This document shows positions 38,666 through 46,466 of a stretch of 64,000 nt of DNA, one piece after another. The translations under genes were made by a program, and so were the position numbers. The notes beneath the pieces are model-generated. The model did no database searches. It worked only from the letters and a program-made list of their open reading frames with translations, and had not been told where the DNA came from. Each line of letters opens with the position of its first letter. Within the stretch, counting starts at the first letter, position 1. Source of the DNA: Gammaproteobacteria bacterium (GTDB lineage Bacteria > Pseudomonadota > Gammaproteobacteria > Steroidobacterales > Rariloculaceae); the NCBI GenBank assembly GCA_036381015.1, contig DASVDR010000037.1, forward strand, positions 62,001 to 126,000, in the 5' to 3' direction.

Positions 38666-39049
38666 ATGCACAACATGCTGATCGGGTACGTCCTTTGGAT
38701 CTTCGGCTTCATGGGCGCCCACCGCTTCTACTACGGCCGGCCGATTACCGGCACGATCTGGTTTTTCACCCTCGGTTTGCTCTTCATCGGCTGGATCGTC
38801 GACCTCTTCCTGATTCCATGGATGGACCGCGTCGCGGAAGTGCGTTACACCCCCGGACCGAAGAACTACAACGTGGCGTGGATTCTGCTGACCTTCCTCG
38901 GGGTTTTCGGCATCCACCGGTTCTACATGGAGAAGTGGATCACGGGGATCCTCTATCTCCTGACCGGCGGGCTGTTTCTGATCGGCATCGTGTACGACTA
39001 CTGGACGCTGAACGGCCAGCTGAGCGAGATCAATTCCCGCTACGCGTGA
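38666..39049 (+). CDS. TM2-domain membrane protein
   Basis: A 127-aa protein with two TM2-like modules. The first is MLIGYVLWIFGFMGAHRFYYGRPITGTIWFFTLGLLFIGWIVDLFLI; the second, weaker one is AWILLTFLGVFGIHRFYMEKWITGILYLLTGGLFLIGIVYDYW (both quoted as landmarks in parts). Each holds the G-[AI]HRFY turn and a DxF/DYW end. The role of bacterial TM2 proteins is unknown. GGGAGG precedes the ATG at 38666. Confidence 0.85.
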   Translation: MHNMLIGYVLWIFGFMGAHRFYYGRPITGTIWFFTLGLLFIGWIVDLFLIPWMDRVAEVRYTPGPKNYNVAWILLTFLGVFGIHRFYMEKWITGILYLLTGGLFLIGIVYDYWTLNGQLSEINSRYA

Positions 39050-39096
39050 CCGGGCTTCGGCCCTTCGACCATCGCTTTCGACCAGAGGGACGCCCA

Positions 39097-40560
39097 ATGA
39101 CGACACCTTTCCCGGACACGATGGACTTCGCCGGATTCAATCAGCCGTTGCGTATCGAGTGCGACATCTACGACCTCGTCGTCGAGGGCGAGATACCGGC
39201 CGAGATTCGCGGACGCTGGTACCGCGAGACGCCGGACCCGCAGTACCCGCCGATGCTCGGCCGCGATACGTATCTTTCCGGCGACGGCATGGTGTCGATG
39301 TTCACGTTCGAGGACGGCCACGTGGACTACAAGAGCCGCTACGTGATGACGGAGCGCTTGAAGAACGAGCGCGCGGCGCGTCGGTCGCTTTATGGGCTCT
39401 ACCGCAATCCGTTCACCGACGACCCGTCCGTGCAGGGCAAGCCGGGGCGCAGCACGGCGAACACTACGCCGGTTCATCACGCCGGCAAGCTGCTCGCGAC
39501 GAAGGAAGACGGCCGGCCTATCGAGCTCGATCCCGACACGCTCGAGACTCTCGGCGAGTACGACTTCGGCGGCCGTCTCGAGAGCCGCACGATGACGGCG
39601 CATCCGCGCATCGACTACGACACCGGGGAGATGCTCTTTTTCGGCTACGAGGCCGGCGGCCTCGCGTCGCGCGACGTCGCGTTCTGCGTCGCGGACCGGG
39701 CGGGGCGGCTCGTCCGCGAGAGCTGGTTCGAAGCGCCGTACGTGGGGCTCGTGCACGACTTCGCCGTGACGGAGGAGCACGTGATCTTTCCGTTCCAGCC
39801 GGTCACGGCGGATGAGGCGAGGCTGCGAGCCGGCGGACCGCATTGGGTATGGGAGCCCGAAAAGGGGACGGTGGTCGGCATCATGCCTCGAGAAGGCGGC
39901 GTGGACGAAATCCGTTGGTTCCGCGGCCCGGCCCGCTCGTTCTTCCATTTCATGAACGCGCATACCGAGGGCGACCTCGTGCATCTCGATTTCGGCGTTC
40001 TCGACGAGATCATGTTCCCGTTCATCCGCGAAGCCTCCGGGCTCGAAGGGCCGTTCGTGCCCGGGGAGCACAGCGGTCTCGTGCGCTGGACCTTCGATCT
40101 CGGCGGCGCGACGGACACGTGGCGCGAGACTCGACTCGGGCCGGGGGGCGATTTTCCGATCGTGGCCCGCAAGGATCACATGAAGGCCTACGCGATCGGC
40201 TACTACCAGCTTTTCGATCCGGAGAAGGGCCCTCCGCGGCTCGCCGGGCCGGTCGGTGCGGGGTTCAACACGATCGTGCGGATCGATCTTCGGACGGGCG
40301 AGCTGCGCACGTTCAGCCCGGGGCCGGCGCATACCGTTCAGGAGCACGTGCACGTGCCTTCGCGGGTGCCGGATCATGAGGGCTACCTCGTCTTCGCCGT
40401 CGATTTTCACGAGACGATGTCCTCGGAAATCTTCCTGCTCGAGGCGGAGCATCCGGAGCGCGGACCGATCGCGCGGATCAAGATGCCGATGCGGCTTCGC
40501 AATCAGGTGCACGGGACGTGGGTGCCGGCGGAGGAGCTCCGGCGCGCGAGCGCGCCTTGA
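39097..40560 (+). CDS. Carotenoid / lignostilbene-type oxygenase (RPE65 family)
   Basis: A 487-aa cytosolic non-haem iron dioxygenase that would cleave a conjugated double bond. The four iron-binding histidines are visible in family context: His169 (TAHPRID), His220 (LVHDFAV), His284 (FFHFMNAH) and His472 (QVHGTW). It opens with a typical NQPLRIECDIYDLVVEGEIP block. Substrate (carotenoid, apocarotenoid or stilbene) cannot be deduced; no carotenoid synthesis genes are in the window. AGAGGGA precedes the ATG at 39097. Confidence 0.92.
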   Translation: MTTPFPDTMDFAGFNQPLRIECDIYDLVVEGEIPAEIRGRWYRETPDPQYPPMLGRDTYLSGDGMVSMFTFEDGHVDYKSRYVMTERLKNERAARRSLYGLYRNPFTDDPSVQGKPGRSTANTTPVHHAGKLLATKEDGRPIELDPDTLETLGEYDFGGRLESRTMTAHPRIDYDTGEMLFFGYEAGGLASRDVAFCVADRAGRLVRESWFEAPYVGLVHDFAVTEEHVIFPFQPVTADEARLRAGGPHWVWEPEKGTVVGIMPREGGVDEIRWFRGPARSFFHFMNAHTEGDLVHLDFGVLDEIMFPFIREASGLEGPFVPGEHSGLVRWTFDLGGATDTWRETRLGPGGDFPIVARKDHMKAYAIGYYQLFDPEKGPPRLAGPVGAGFNTIVRIDLRTGELRTFSPGPAHTVQEHVHVPSRVPDHEGYLVFAVDFHETMSSEIFLLEAEHPERGPIARIKMPMRLRNQVHGTWVPAEELRRASAP

Positions 40561-40624
40561 CACTGCGCTCGCGCTCTTCAAACATGGCGGCGCGCCCCCG
40601 AAAAGGAACAACGAGCGAGTCGAT

Positions 40625-41506
40625 ATGAAGAAGAACCACGTCTTGGCTGTCGTTTCGTCGGTGCTCGTCGCGGGCTTCGGTGCGGCTTCGATTGCACAGG
40701 AGGCTGCCTCGCCGTCGCCGCTGCACCTCGAGGTCTACACGTCGTCGCCACACGGCTTCTCGGTCACGTCGACGCTGATCTACGGCGAGCGCGAGCTGAT
40801 CCTGATCGACCCGCAGTTCCTGTTGAGCGAGGCGAGGCAGGTCGTCGACCGGATCGAGGCCACCGGGCGCACGCTGACGACGATCTACACCACGCACGCG
40901 CACCCGGATCACTTCCTCGGCGTGGCTGCGATCAAGGAGGCGTTCCCGAACGCCCGATACGTGGCGCTGCCGGAAGTGCGCGAGCGGATCGCGACGGCGT
41001 GGCCGGCGCGGCGTAATTTCTGGTACGCGACGTACGGCGACGATTTGCCCTCGGCGACGCCGATCATGCCGGAGCCGATCGAAGGGGCGCTGACGATCGA
41101 GGGCCACGAGCTGCCGATTACGGGGGGACTGATGGGCGACGGGCCCGGAAATTCGTTCGTTTACGTGCCCGCGCTCGACGCCGTGGTTGCGGGCGATATC
41201 GTTTTCAACGCGTCGCATTTCTCTCCGCCGGAGGATCCGGCGGCTCTTTTCGCGACCTTCGATCGCATCGAGGCGCTCGATCCGGCCATCCTCGTCGCCG
41301 GTCACCAGCGGCAAGGCGCGCCGAACGACCCCGGTGCGATCGACTTCATGCGCACGTACATCGCGGACTTTCGCGAAGCCGTAGCCTCGTCGAGCTCCGG
41401 GGAGGAGCTCGAGGCGAAGATGCTCGAGAAGTACCCCGATCTCGCCCTCGAGAATCTGCTCGAGGGGGCCGCGGAAAGGGCCTTCGCGTCCGACGACGGC
41501 GAATAG
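40625..41506 (+). CDS. Secreted MBL-fold metallo-hydrolase
   Basis: A 293-aa protein with an N-terminal signal peptide (MKKNHVLAVVSSVLVAGFGAASIAQ). The metallo-beta-lactamase fold has the metal motif THAHPDH (HxHxDH), a later GDIVFNASHF Asp and AGHQ His. Its closest general type is the periplasmic MBL hydrolases similar to quinoprotein relay/beta-lactamase-like enzymes of unknown substrate. It lies 64 bases after the oxygenase gene and before DUF4159, probably one transcript. Confidence 0.88.
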   Translation: MKKNHVLAVVSSVLVAGFGAASIAQEAASPSPLHLEVYTSSPHGFSVTSTLIYGERELILIDPQFLLSEARQVVDRIEATGRTLTTIYTTHAHPDHFLGVAAIKEAFPNARYVALPEVRERIATAWPARRNFWYATYGDDLPSATPIMPEPIEGALTIEGHELPITGGLMGDGPGNSFVYVPALDAVVAGDIVFNASHFSPPEDPAALFATFDRIEALDPAILVAGHQRQGAPNDPGAIDFMRTYIADFREAVASSSSGEELEAKMLEKYPDLALENLLEGAAERAFASDDGE

Positions 41507-41513
41507 GGCGAAT

Positions 41514-41565
41514 GGTGTCCGGCACCTAACGCACGCAATGCATGTCCGGCACGCAACGCACCTGC
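41514..41565. repeat. Short repeat of the GGTGYCNGRCACC family before DUF4159
   Basis: GGTGTCCGGCACC (41514-41526) is followed by a partial second copy (TGTCCGGCACGCAACGCACCTG), offset by about 26 bases. The second copy runs into the start of the DUF4159 gene, contributing its first codons. Its inverse matches GTGCGTTAGGT sequence in the array at 35524-35650. Confidence 0.5.
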
Positions 41566-42380
41566 TGCTCGCCCTGCTGGTCCTGTGCCTCGCGGCGGAG
41601 GGGGCGTGGGCGCAGAAGGCGTGGCGCGAATATCCGGGCATCGAGGGCGGCTGGTACCGGGCGCGCAAGCTGCCTGCCGACCACGACCGCGAGCCCGCGG
41701 AGTTCGTCGTCGGCCGCCTGATGTTCCCGCAGTCGCGCACCGGCTTCGCGCTCGGCGTCGGTCCCGGCGATTGGCGGCGCGGCGGCACGGCGTGGACCGT
41801 GGATTATCCGGAAGGCGACCGTACGTTCGCGCGCCTGCTCGAGCGCCTGACGACGATCGACGTGCGACTCGTCGAGCAGCCCGTGAACCTCGACGACGAG
41901 ATCGACGTCTACTATTGGCCGTTCCTGATCTCCGGGCTCGTCGGCGCCTGGGACCTCACCGACTCGCAGGCCGCGAAGCTTCGCGAGTATCTGCTGCGCG
42001 GCGGCTTCCTCCTCTGCGACAGCTTCTACGGCACGTACGAGTGGGCGGGGTTCTTCGAAGGGATCCGGCGCGTGTTTCCGGACCGGCCGATCGTCGAGCT
42101 ACCGGACGATCATCCGCTCTTTCACGTGGTCTACGATCTGACGGAGCGCCCCCAGGTCCCCACGTGGCAGCATTTGCCGCGCGGTTACCGCAACGACGGC
42201 GCGACGCCGCACTGGCGCGCGATCCTCGACGACGACGGCCGCGTGATGGTCATGATCGCGTACAACAACGACATCGCCGACGGCTGGCAGCGCGCCGACG
42301 AGTACCGGTACCCCCAAGAGGCCGCGAACCTGGCGATTCGCCTCGGCGTGAACTTCGCCGTATACGCGCTCACGCATTGA
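41538..42380 (+). CDS. Exported DUF4159 protein
   Basis: A 280-aa protein with a signal peptide (LLLALLVLCLAAEGAWAQ). The DUF4159 region (glutamine-amidotransferase-like fold) covers residues ~55-270. It contains TFARLLERLTTIDV, DVYYWPFLISGLVGAWDLTDSQAAKLREYL, GGFLLCDSFYGTYEW and the end YRYPQEAANLAIRLGVNFAVYALTH. No function is established for this family. It follows the MBL gene and ends 13 bases before a cluster of palindromic repeats. Confidence 0.85.
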   Translation: MHVRHATHLLLALLVLCLAAEGAWAQKAWREYPGIEGGWYRARKLPADHDREPAEFVVGRLMFPQSRTGFALGVGPGDWRRGGTAWTVDYPEGDRTFARLLERLTTIDVRLVEQPVNLDDEIDVYYWPFLISGLVGAWDLTDSQAAKLREYLLRGGFLLCDSFYGTYEWAGFFEGIRRVFPDRPIVELPDDHPLFHVVYDLTERPQVPTWQHLPRGYRNDGATPHWRAILDDDGRVMVMIAYNNDIADGWQRADEYRYPQEAANLAIRLGVNFAVYALTH

Positions 42381-42386
42381 CCGCGC

Positions 42387-42485
42387 AAAAAAGGTGTCAG
42401 ACACCATTTCGGCAAAAAAGGTGTCTGACACCTGTTCGGTGGAAAAGGTGTCTGACACCTTTTTCGGGGGTGTCAGACGCCGTTT
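42387..42485. repeat. Four clustered GGTGTCAGACACC palindromes, likely bidirectional terminator
   Basis: Near-perfect palindromes lie at 42393-42405, 42420-42432, 42447-42459 and 42469-42481, with start spacing 27, 27 and 22 bases. Each has A-rich left and T-rich right flanks; AAAAGGTGTCTGACACCTTTTT is the best hairpin. They sit between the convergent DUF4159 and dienelactone hydrolase genes, where they can stop transcription from both sides. Confidence 0.85.
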
Positions 42486-42507
42486 CCTTCCGCCCCGGAG
42501 GCGCTGA

Positions 42508-43383
42508 TCAGGCGAGCGCGGTGCCGAAGAGCGCGAGCAGCCGGCTCCAGGCGCGCTCCGCCGCCTCCATGTTGTAGACGGCGGAGTCGGGCGGGCACCA
42601 GCCGTGCGCGGCGCCTTCGTACACCTCGATCTCGGCTTGCAACCCGGCGTCCGCGAAGGCCTGGCGCAGCACGTCCTTCGCTTCGGGCTGTCGCTCGTCG
42701 TCGTTATCCGCGATCGCGACGAGGAACTGTGCCTTCATCTTCGGGATCAAAAGGTGCGGGCTGTCGGGCGAGTCGCTGACGAGGTTCGCGCCGTGAAACG
42801 TCGCCGCCCCGGCCACCCGGTTCGGCACGGCCGCAGCCGTTCGCATGACGAGCGGCCCGCCCATGCAATAGCCGGTGGTCCCGATGCCGCGATTCGTGTC
42901 GACCGCGTCCTGCTCGTCCAGCCAGGCGATGAACGCGGGTGCGTCCGTCGCCGTCGTTTCCGGCGTCAGTGATTGCATGAGCGGAAACACCTTGTTGCGG
43001 ACCGATTCGTCCGCGAAGCTCGCCCCCTCCGGAACGACGGGCGCGCGGGCCTGGCGGTAGAACGGATTGACCGTCAAGACCGAGTATCCGGACTCGGCCA
43101 GCCGCCTGCCCATCTCGCGGAAGGCGGGCCGCAGGCCGAGAATGTCCGGCCAGACGAGAACGCCTGCGTGCGCGCCGCTGGACGGGTGGACGAAGTGGCA
43201 GTCCGCGACGCCGTCCGGCGTCTCGATCTCCACGTCGGACTCGACGACGTCTTGCGCATTTGCGGCCCTCGGCAGAAGTGCCGCCACGCCGACGCCTGCG
43301 GACATCGCGCCGAACTCCCGCCGCGTGACGTTGCCGCGCTGCAGATATTTCTTCATGTCTTCTACGAAGTGATGATCGCACAT
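42508..43383 (-). CDS. Dienelactone hydrolase family protein with Tat-like N-terminus
   Basis: A 291-aa alpha/beta hydrolase. A twin-arginine-like TRREFG motif at residues 20-25 is followed by a hydrophobic stretch ending ANAQ, so export is likely. The catalytic triad is visible: Cys173 (GYCMGG), Asp226 (IADNDD) and His260 (GAAHGW), as in dienelactone hydrolases. The natural substrate is unknown. GAGGAG is 9 bases before the ATG at 43383. It is divergent from polB. Confidence 0.9.
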   Translation of the reverse strand: MCDHHFVEDMKKYLQRGNVTRREFGAMSAGVGVAALLPRAANAQDVVESDVEIETPDGVADCHFVHPSSGAHAGVLVWPDILGLRPAFREMGRRLAESGYSVLTVNPFYRQARAPVVPEGASFADESVRNKVFPLMQSLTPETTATDAPAFIAWLDEQDAVDTNRGIGTTGYCMGGPLVMRTAAAVPNRVAGAATFHGANLVSDSPDSPHLLIPKMKAQFLVAIADNDDERQPEAKDVLRQAFADAGLQAEIEVYEGAAHGWCPPDSAVYNMEAAERAWSRLLALFGTALA

Positions 43384-43507
43384 ACCCTGGTTCTCCTCGT
43401 TATTTCCGGTGCGCCGGGTGGACGTGGAACGACCTCGAGCCGGAAACTATACCTAATGCCGGGCCCGCTTTGACCGCATCGTTACTCGGACAGGCTCTTA
43501 AGCCCCA

Positions 43508-45964
43508 ATGATCGCACGCGGCTTCATCCTTCAGGCAAGCTACCGGATCGTCCAAGGTCGAGACGGCGGGCGCATCCCCGTCGTTCATGTCTACGGCCGG
43601 CTCGAGGACGGAGCAACGTTTCTCGTCCGCGACGACCGGCGCCGGCCGCATTTCTACGTCCGCGCGGCGGATGCGTCGCGGATCGAGGCCCTGGGCGCCC
43701 CGCGGCCGATTCCGACGCCGAAGCGAACGTTCGACGGCGCGCCGGTCGCGCGCGTCGAGGTGCAAGTCCCGTCCGACGTGCCGCCGCTCCGAAGCCGCCT
43801 GCACGACGCGGGCGTCGAAACTTTCGAGGCCGACGTACGCTTCGCGATGCGCTACCTGATCGAGCGAGGCGTCAAAGGCGGATGCGAGATCGACGGCGGC
43901 GCTTCTCCCGGCAACGGCGTGACCTGGGTGTTCGACAATCCGGAGGTCCGCCCCGCGAACGTGGACGTGAAGCCGCGAATGCTCGCGTTCGACATCGAGA
44001 CGGACCCGGCCGGCGAACGGCTGCTCGCGATCTCGCTGTTCTCGCCGGAGCTCGACGAGGTGCTGATCGTCGATTCGCGCGGCCGCCCGATGCCCGAGCA
44101 TGCGACGCGGTGCGAGAGCGAGCGGGCGGCGCTCGATCTCTTCTGCGAACGCATCCGGACGCTCGACCCGGACGTCCTCACCGGCTGGAACACGATCGAC
44201 TTCGATTTCACGGTTCTCGCGCGTATCGCCGAGCGCCTCGAGCACCCGTTCGTTCTCGGGCGCGGCCCCGGGGCGCTGCGGCTGCGAAAGGCGGAAGGCT
44301 ATTTCGGCAGCGGTCAGGCCACGATTCCCGGCCGCCTGGTGCTCGACGGCATCGATCTTCTGCGCGGCGCGTTCGTGAGAATGGACGACTACTCGCTCGA
44401 TGCGGTGGCGCGCGAGGTGCTCGGTGAAGGCAAGGCGTTGAAGGGCGATGTGCGGGATCGGATCGGCGAGATCATGCGCAACTACGAGCACGATCTAGAC
44501 GCCTTCGCCCTCTATGCGCGCACCGACGCGCGTCTCGCGTACCGGATCATCGAGCGCATGCATCTCGTCGAGCTCGCGTACGCGCGCTCGCGGCTCACCG
44601 GCATGACGCCGGACCGTGTCGCCGCGAGCATCGCCTCGTTCGACTTCCTCTACCTCACCGAGCTCGAGAGGAAGGGCATCGTGGCCCCGACCGTGCGCTC
44701 CGGAGACTCCCGAGTGCACGTCGCGCAGCAGGGCGGGCACGTGCTCGAGCCGGTCCCGGGTCTGCACCGCAACGTCTGGGTATTCGATTTCAAGAGCCTC
44801 TACCCGAGCGTGATACGGACGTTCAACATCGATCCGTTGTCGCTCGTGGAGCCGGGGGGCGGCGGCGCGCTTGTGGCCGAGCGTACGGGCGGTCTGGACG
44901 CCGCGCCTGAAAGCAATCCGGAAGCCGCACTGGAAAGCGGTTCGGGCGCCGGACCGGAGCTCGGTCTGGAAACCGCCCCGATCCAAACGCCCGGCGCGGC
45001 CTTCCGCCGCGAGCCCGCAATCCTGCCGCGGATGCTCGACGAGCTCTTTCCGCGCCGCGAGGCCGCGAAAGCGGCGGGCGACGAGGTCGCCTCGCATGCC
45101 ATCAAGATTTTGATGAACTCGTTCTACGGCGTGCTCGGCACGCCGGCATGCCGCTTTCACAATCCCGTCCTCGCGAATGCCATCACCGGCATGGGGCGCG
45201 ATCTCCTGCTGTGGTCGAAGCGCTGGTTCGAGGACGCGGGATTCGAAGTGCTTTACGGCGACACGGACAGCCTGTTCGTGCGCTCGTGCATCGAGGACGC
45301 CGACGCCGCCCGCCGTCGCGGACCCGAGCTTGCCGCCGCGCTGAATGCGGATCTCGCACGGCACGTCGAGGATCGCTGGGGCGTCACGAGCCGGCTCGAG
45401 CTCAAGTTCGAGAAGCTCTACTCCAAGCTCTTTCTGCCGCGGGCGCGCCACAGCACGCGGGGCGCGAGCAAGCGCTATGCGGGGTTGCGCCACGGCGAGG
45501 AGGGCGCCGACGCGGTCGAGTTCGTCGGAATGGAGGTCGTGCGGCGCGACTGGACGGCGCTCGCGAAGGAGGTGCAGCGCGAGCTCTACGGGCGGCTCTT
45601 CACCGATCGGGCCGTGGATCGCTACCTCGCGGATGTCGTGCGCCGGGTCAGGAACGGCGAGCTCGACGACGCGCTCGTCTATCGCAAGAGCCTGCGCAAG
45701 AGCGCGGACGAGTACACCGCGACCACGCCGCCTCACGTCGCCGCCGCGCGCAAGTCGAGCCAGTCCGGGAAGCTCGTCAGCTACGTGATGACGACCGCCG
45801 GCGCCGAGCCGATCGACAACGTGCGGCATCCGCTCGACCGCGAGCACTACGTTCACAAGCAGGTCAAGGCGGTGGCCGAGCCGGTGCTCGCGGCGCTCGG
45901 GCTCGACTTCGAGCGCGTGATCGGCGACGACCGGCAGATGGATCTGTACTCGATGCTCGATTGA
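43508..45964 (+). CDS. polB: DNA polymerase II (family B)
   Basis: An 818-aa family B polymerase. The 3'-5' exonuclease domain begins near residue 158 (MLAFDIETDP). Polymerase motif A is DFKSLYPSVI with its Asp at residue 427. Motif B is in KILMNSFYGVLGT and motif C is YGDTDS with Asp585 and Asp587. It takes part in replication restart and translesion synthesis and is usually SOS-controlled; no clear LexA box was recognised upstream. Unusual: the loop between motifs A and B carries a ~35-residue Gly/Ala/Pro/Glu low-complexity insert (residues ~445-490) with repeated PEx/LExG phrases. Confidence 0.95.
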   Translation: MIARGFILQASYRIVQGRDGGRIPVVHVYGRLEDGATFLVRDDRRRPHFYVRAADASRIEALGAPRPIPTPKRTFDGAPVARVEVQVPSDVPPLRSRLHDAGVETFEADVRFAMRYLIERGVKGGCEIDGGASPGNGVTWVFDNPEVRPANVDVKPRMLAFDIETDPAGERLLAISLFSPELDEVLIVDSRGRPMPEHATRCESERAALDLFCERIRTLDPDVLTGWNTIDFDFTVLARIAERLEHPFVLGRGPGALRLRKAEGYFGSGQATIPGRLVLDGIDLLRGAFVRMDDYSLDAVAREVLGEGKALKGDVRDRIGEIMRNYEHDLDAFALYARTDARLAYRIIERMHLVELAYARSRLTGMTPDRVAASIASFDFLYLTELERKGIVAPTVRSGDSRVHVAQQGGHVLEPVPGLHRNVWVFDFKSLYPSVIRTFNIDPLSLVEPGGGGALVAERTGGLDAAPESNPEAALESGSGAGPELGLETAPIQTPGAAFRREPAILPRMLDELFPRREAAKAAGDEVASHAIKILMNSFYGVLGTPACRFHNPVLANAITGMGRDLLLWSKRWFEDAGFEVLYGDTDSLFVRSCIEDADAARRRGPELAAALNADLARHVEDRWGVTSRLELKFEKLYSKLFLPRARHSTRGASKRYAGLRHGEEGADAVEFVGMEVVRRDWTALAKEVQRELYGRLFTDRAVDRYLADVVRRVRNGELDDALVYRKSLRKSADEYTATTPPHVAAARKSSQSGKLVSYVMTTAGAEPIDNVRHPLDREHYVHKQVKAVAEPVLAALGLDFERVIGDDRQMDLYSMLD

Positions 45965-46048
45965 GCGCCGGACGGGCCGATGTAGTACGATCGGTCGGGG
46001 AGGGCGGTCGCCCCGCAGCACGAAGACGATCCACGAGGAATGCAAAGG

Positions 46049-46456
46049 ATGACACGTCAGCGATATCTCGCCGTCGCGCTTCTCGCCGGCATCGGCGGAA
46101 TGGCATTGCCGACGATCGCACTCGGCCATCACTCGTTCTCCGCGGAGTTCAGCCGCGATCTGCCGATCGAGGTCACGGGCAAGGTGGTGAAGGTGGAGTG
46201 GATGAACCCGCACGCGCGCTTCTACGTCGAGGCGGAGGGCGAGGACGGCGCGAAGGTCACTTGGGATTTCGAGCTGACGACGCCGAATATTCTGATGCGT
46301 CAGGGGTGGAGGCCGGACTCGCTGAAGCCCGGCGACACGGTCACGGTCAACGGGTGGCGCGCGCGCAATGCGCCGCACGTTGCGAATGCGGGCTCGGTCG
46401 TGCTCGCGAACGGGCAGAAGCTGTTTTCGGGCCGCGCGGAGGATCGGGAGAACTAG
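46049..46456 (+). CDS. Exported DUF6152 protein
   Basis: About 135 aa. A signal peptide (RYLAVALLAGIGGMALPTIALG) is followed by HHSFSAEFSRDLPIEVTGKVVKVEWMNPHARFYVE, the hallmark of DUF6152, an OB-like small periplasmic domain common in Steroidobacterales. The function is unknown; the conserved His pair at the mature N-terminus could bind metal. The ATG at 46049 is preferred over 46040 because GAGGA lies 9 bases upstream of it. Confidence 0.85.
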   Translation: MTRQRYLAVALLAGIGGMALPTIALGHHSFSAEFSRDLPIEVTGKVVKVEWMNPHARFYVEAEGEDGAKVTWDFELTTPNILMRQGWRPDSLKPGDTVTVNGWRARNAPHVANAGSVVLANGQKLFSGRAEDREN

Positions 46457-46466
46457 AGCGCACGGT

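Noticed and set aside
42387-42485. Possible CRISPR array or attachment sites from clustered palindromes
   Set aside because: Units are 13-bp palindromes with short, similar A/T links, not spacers; no integrase nearby.
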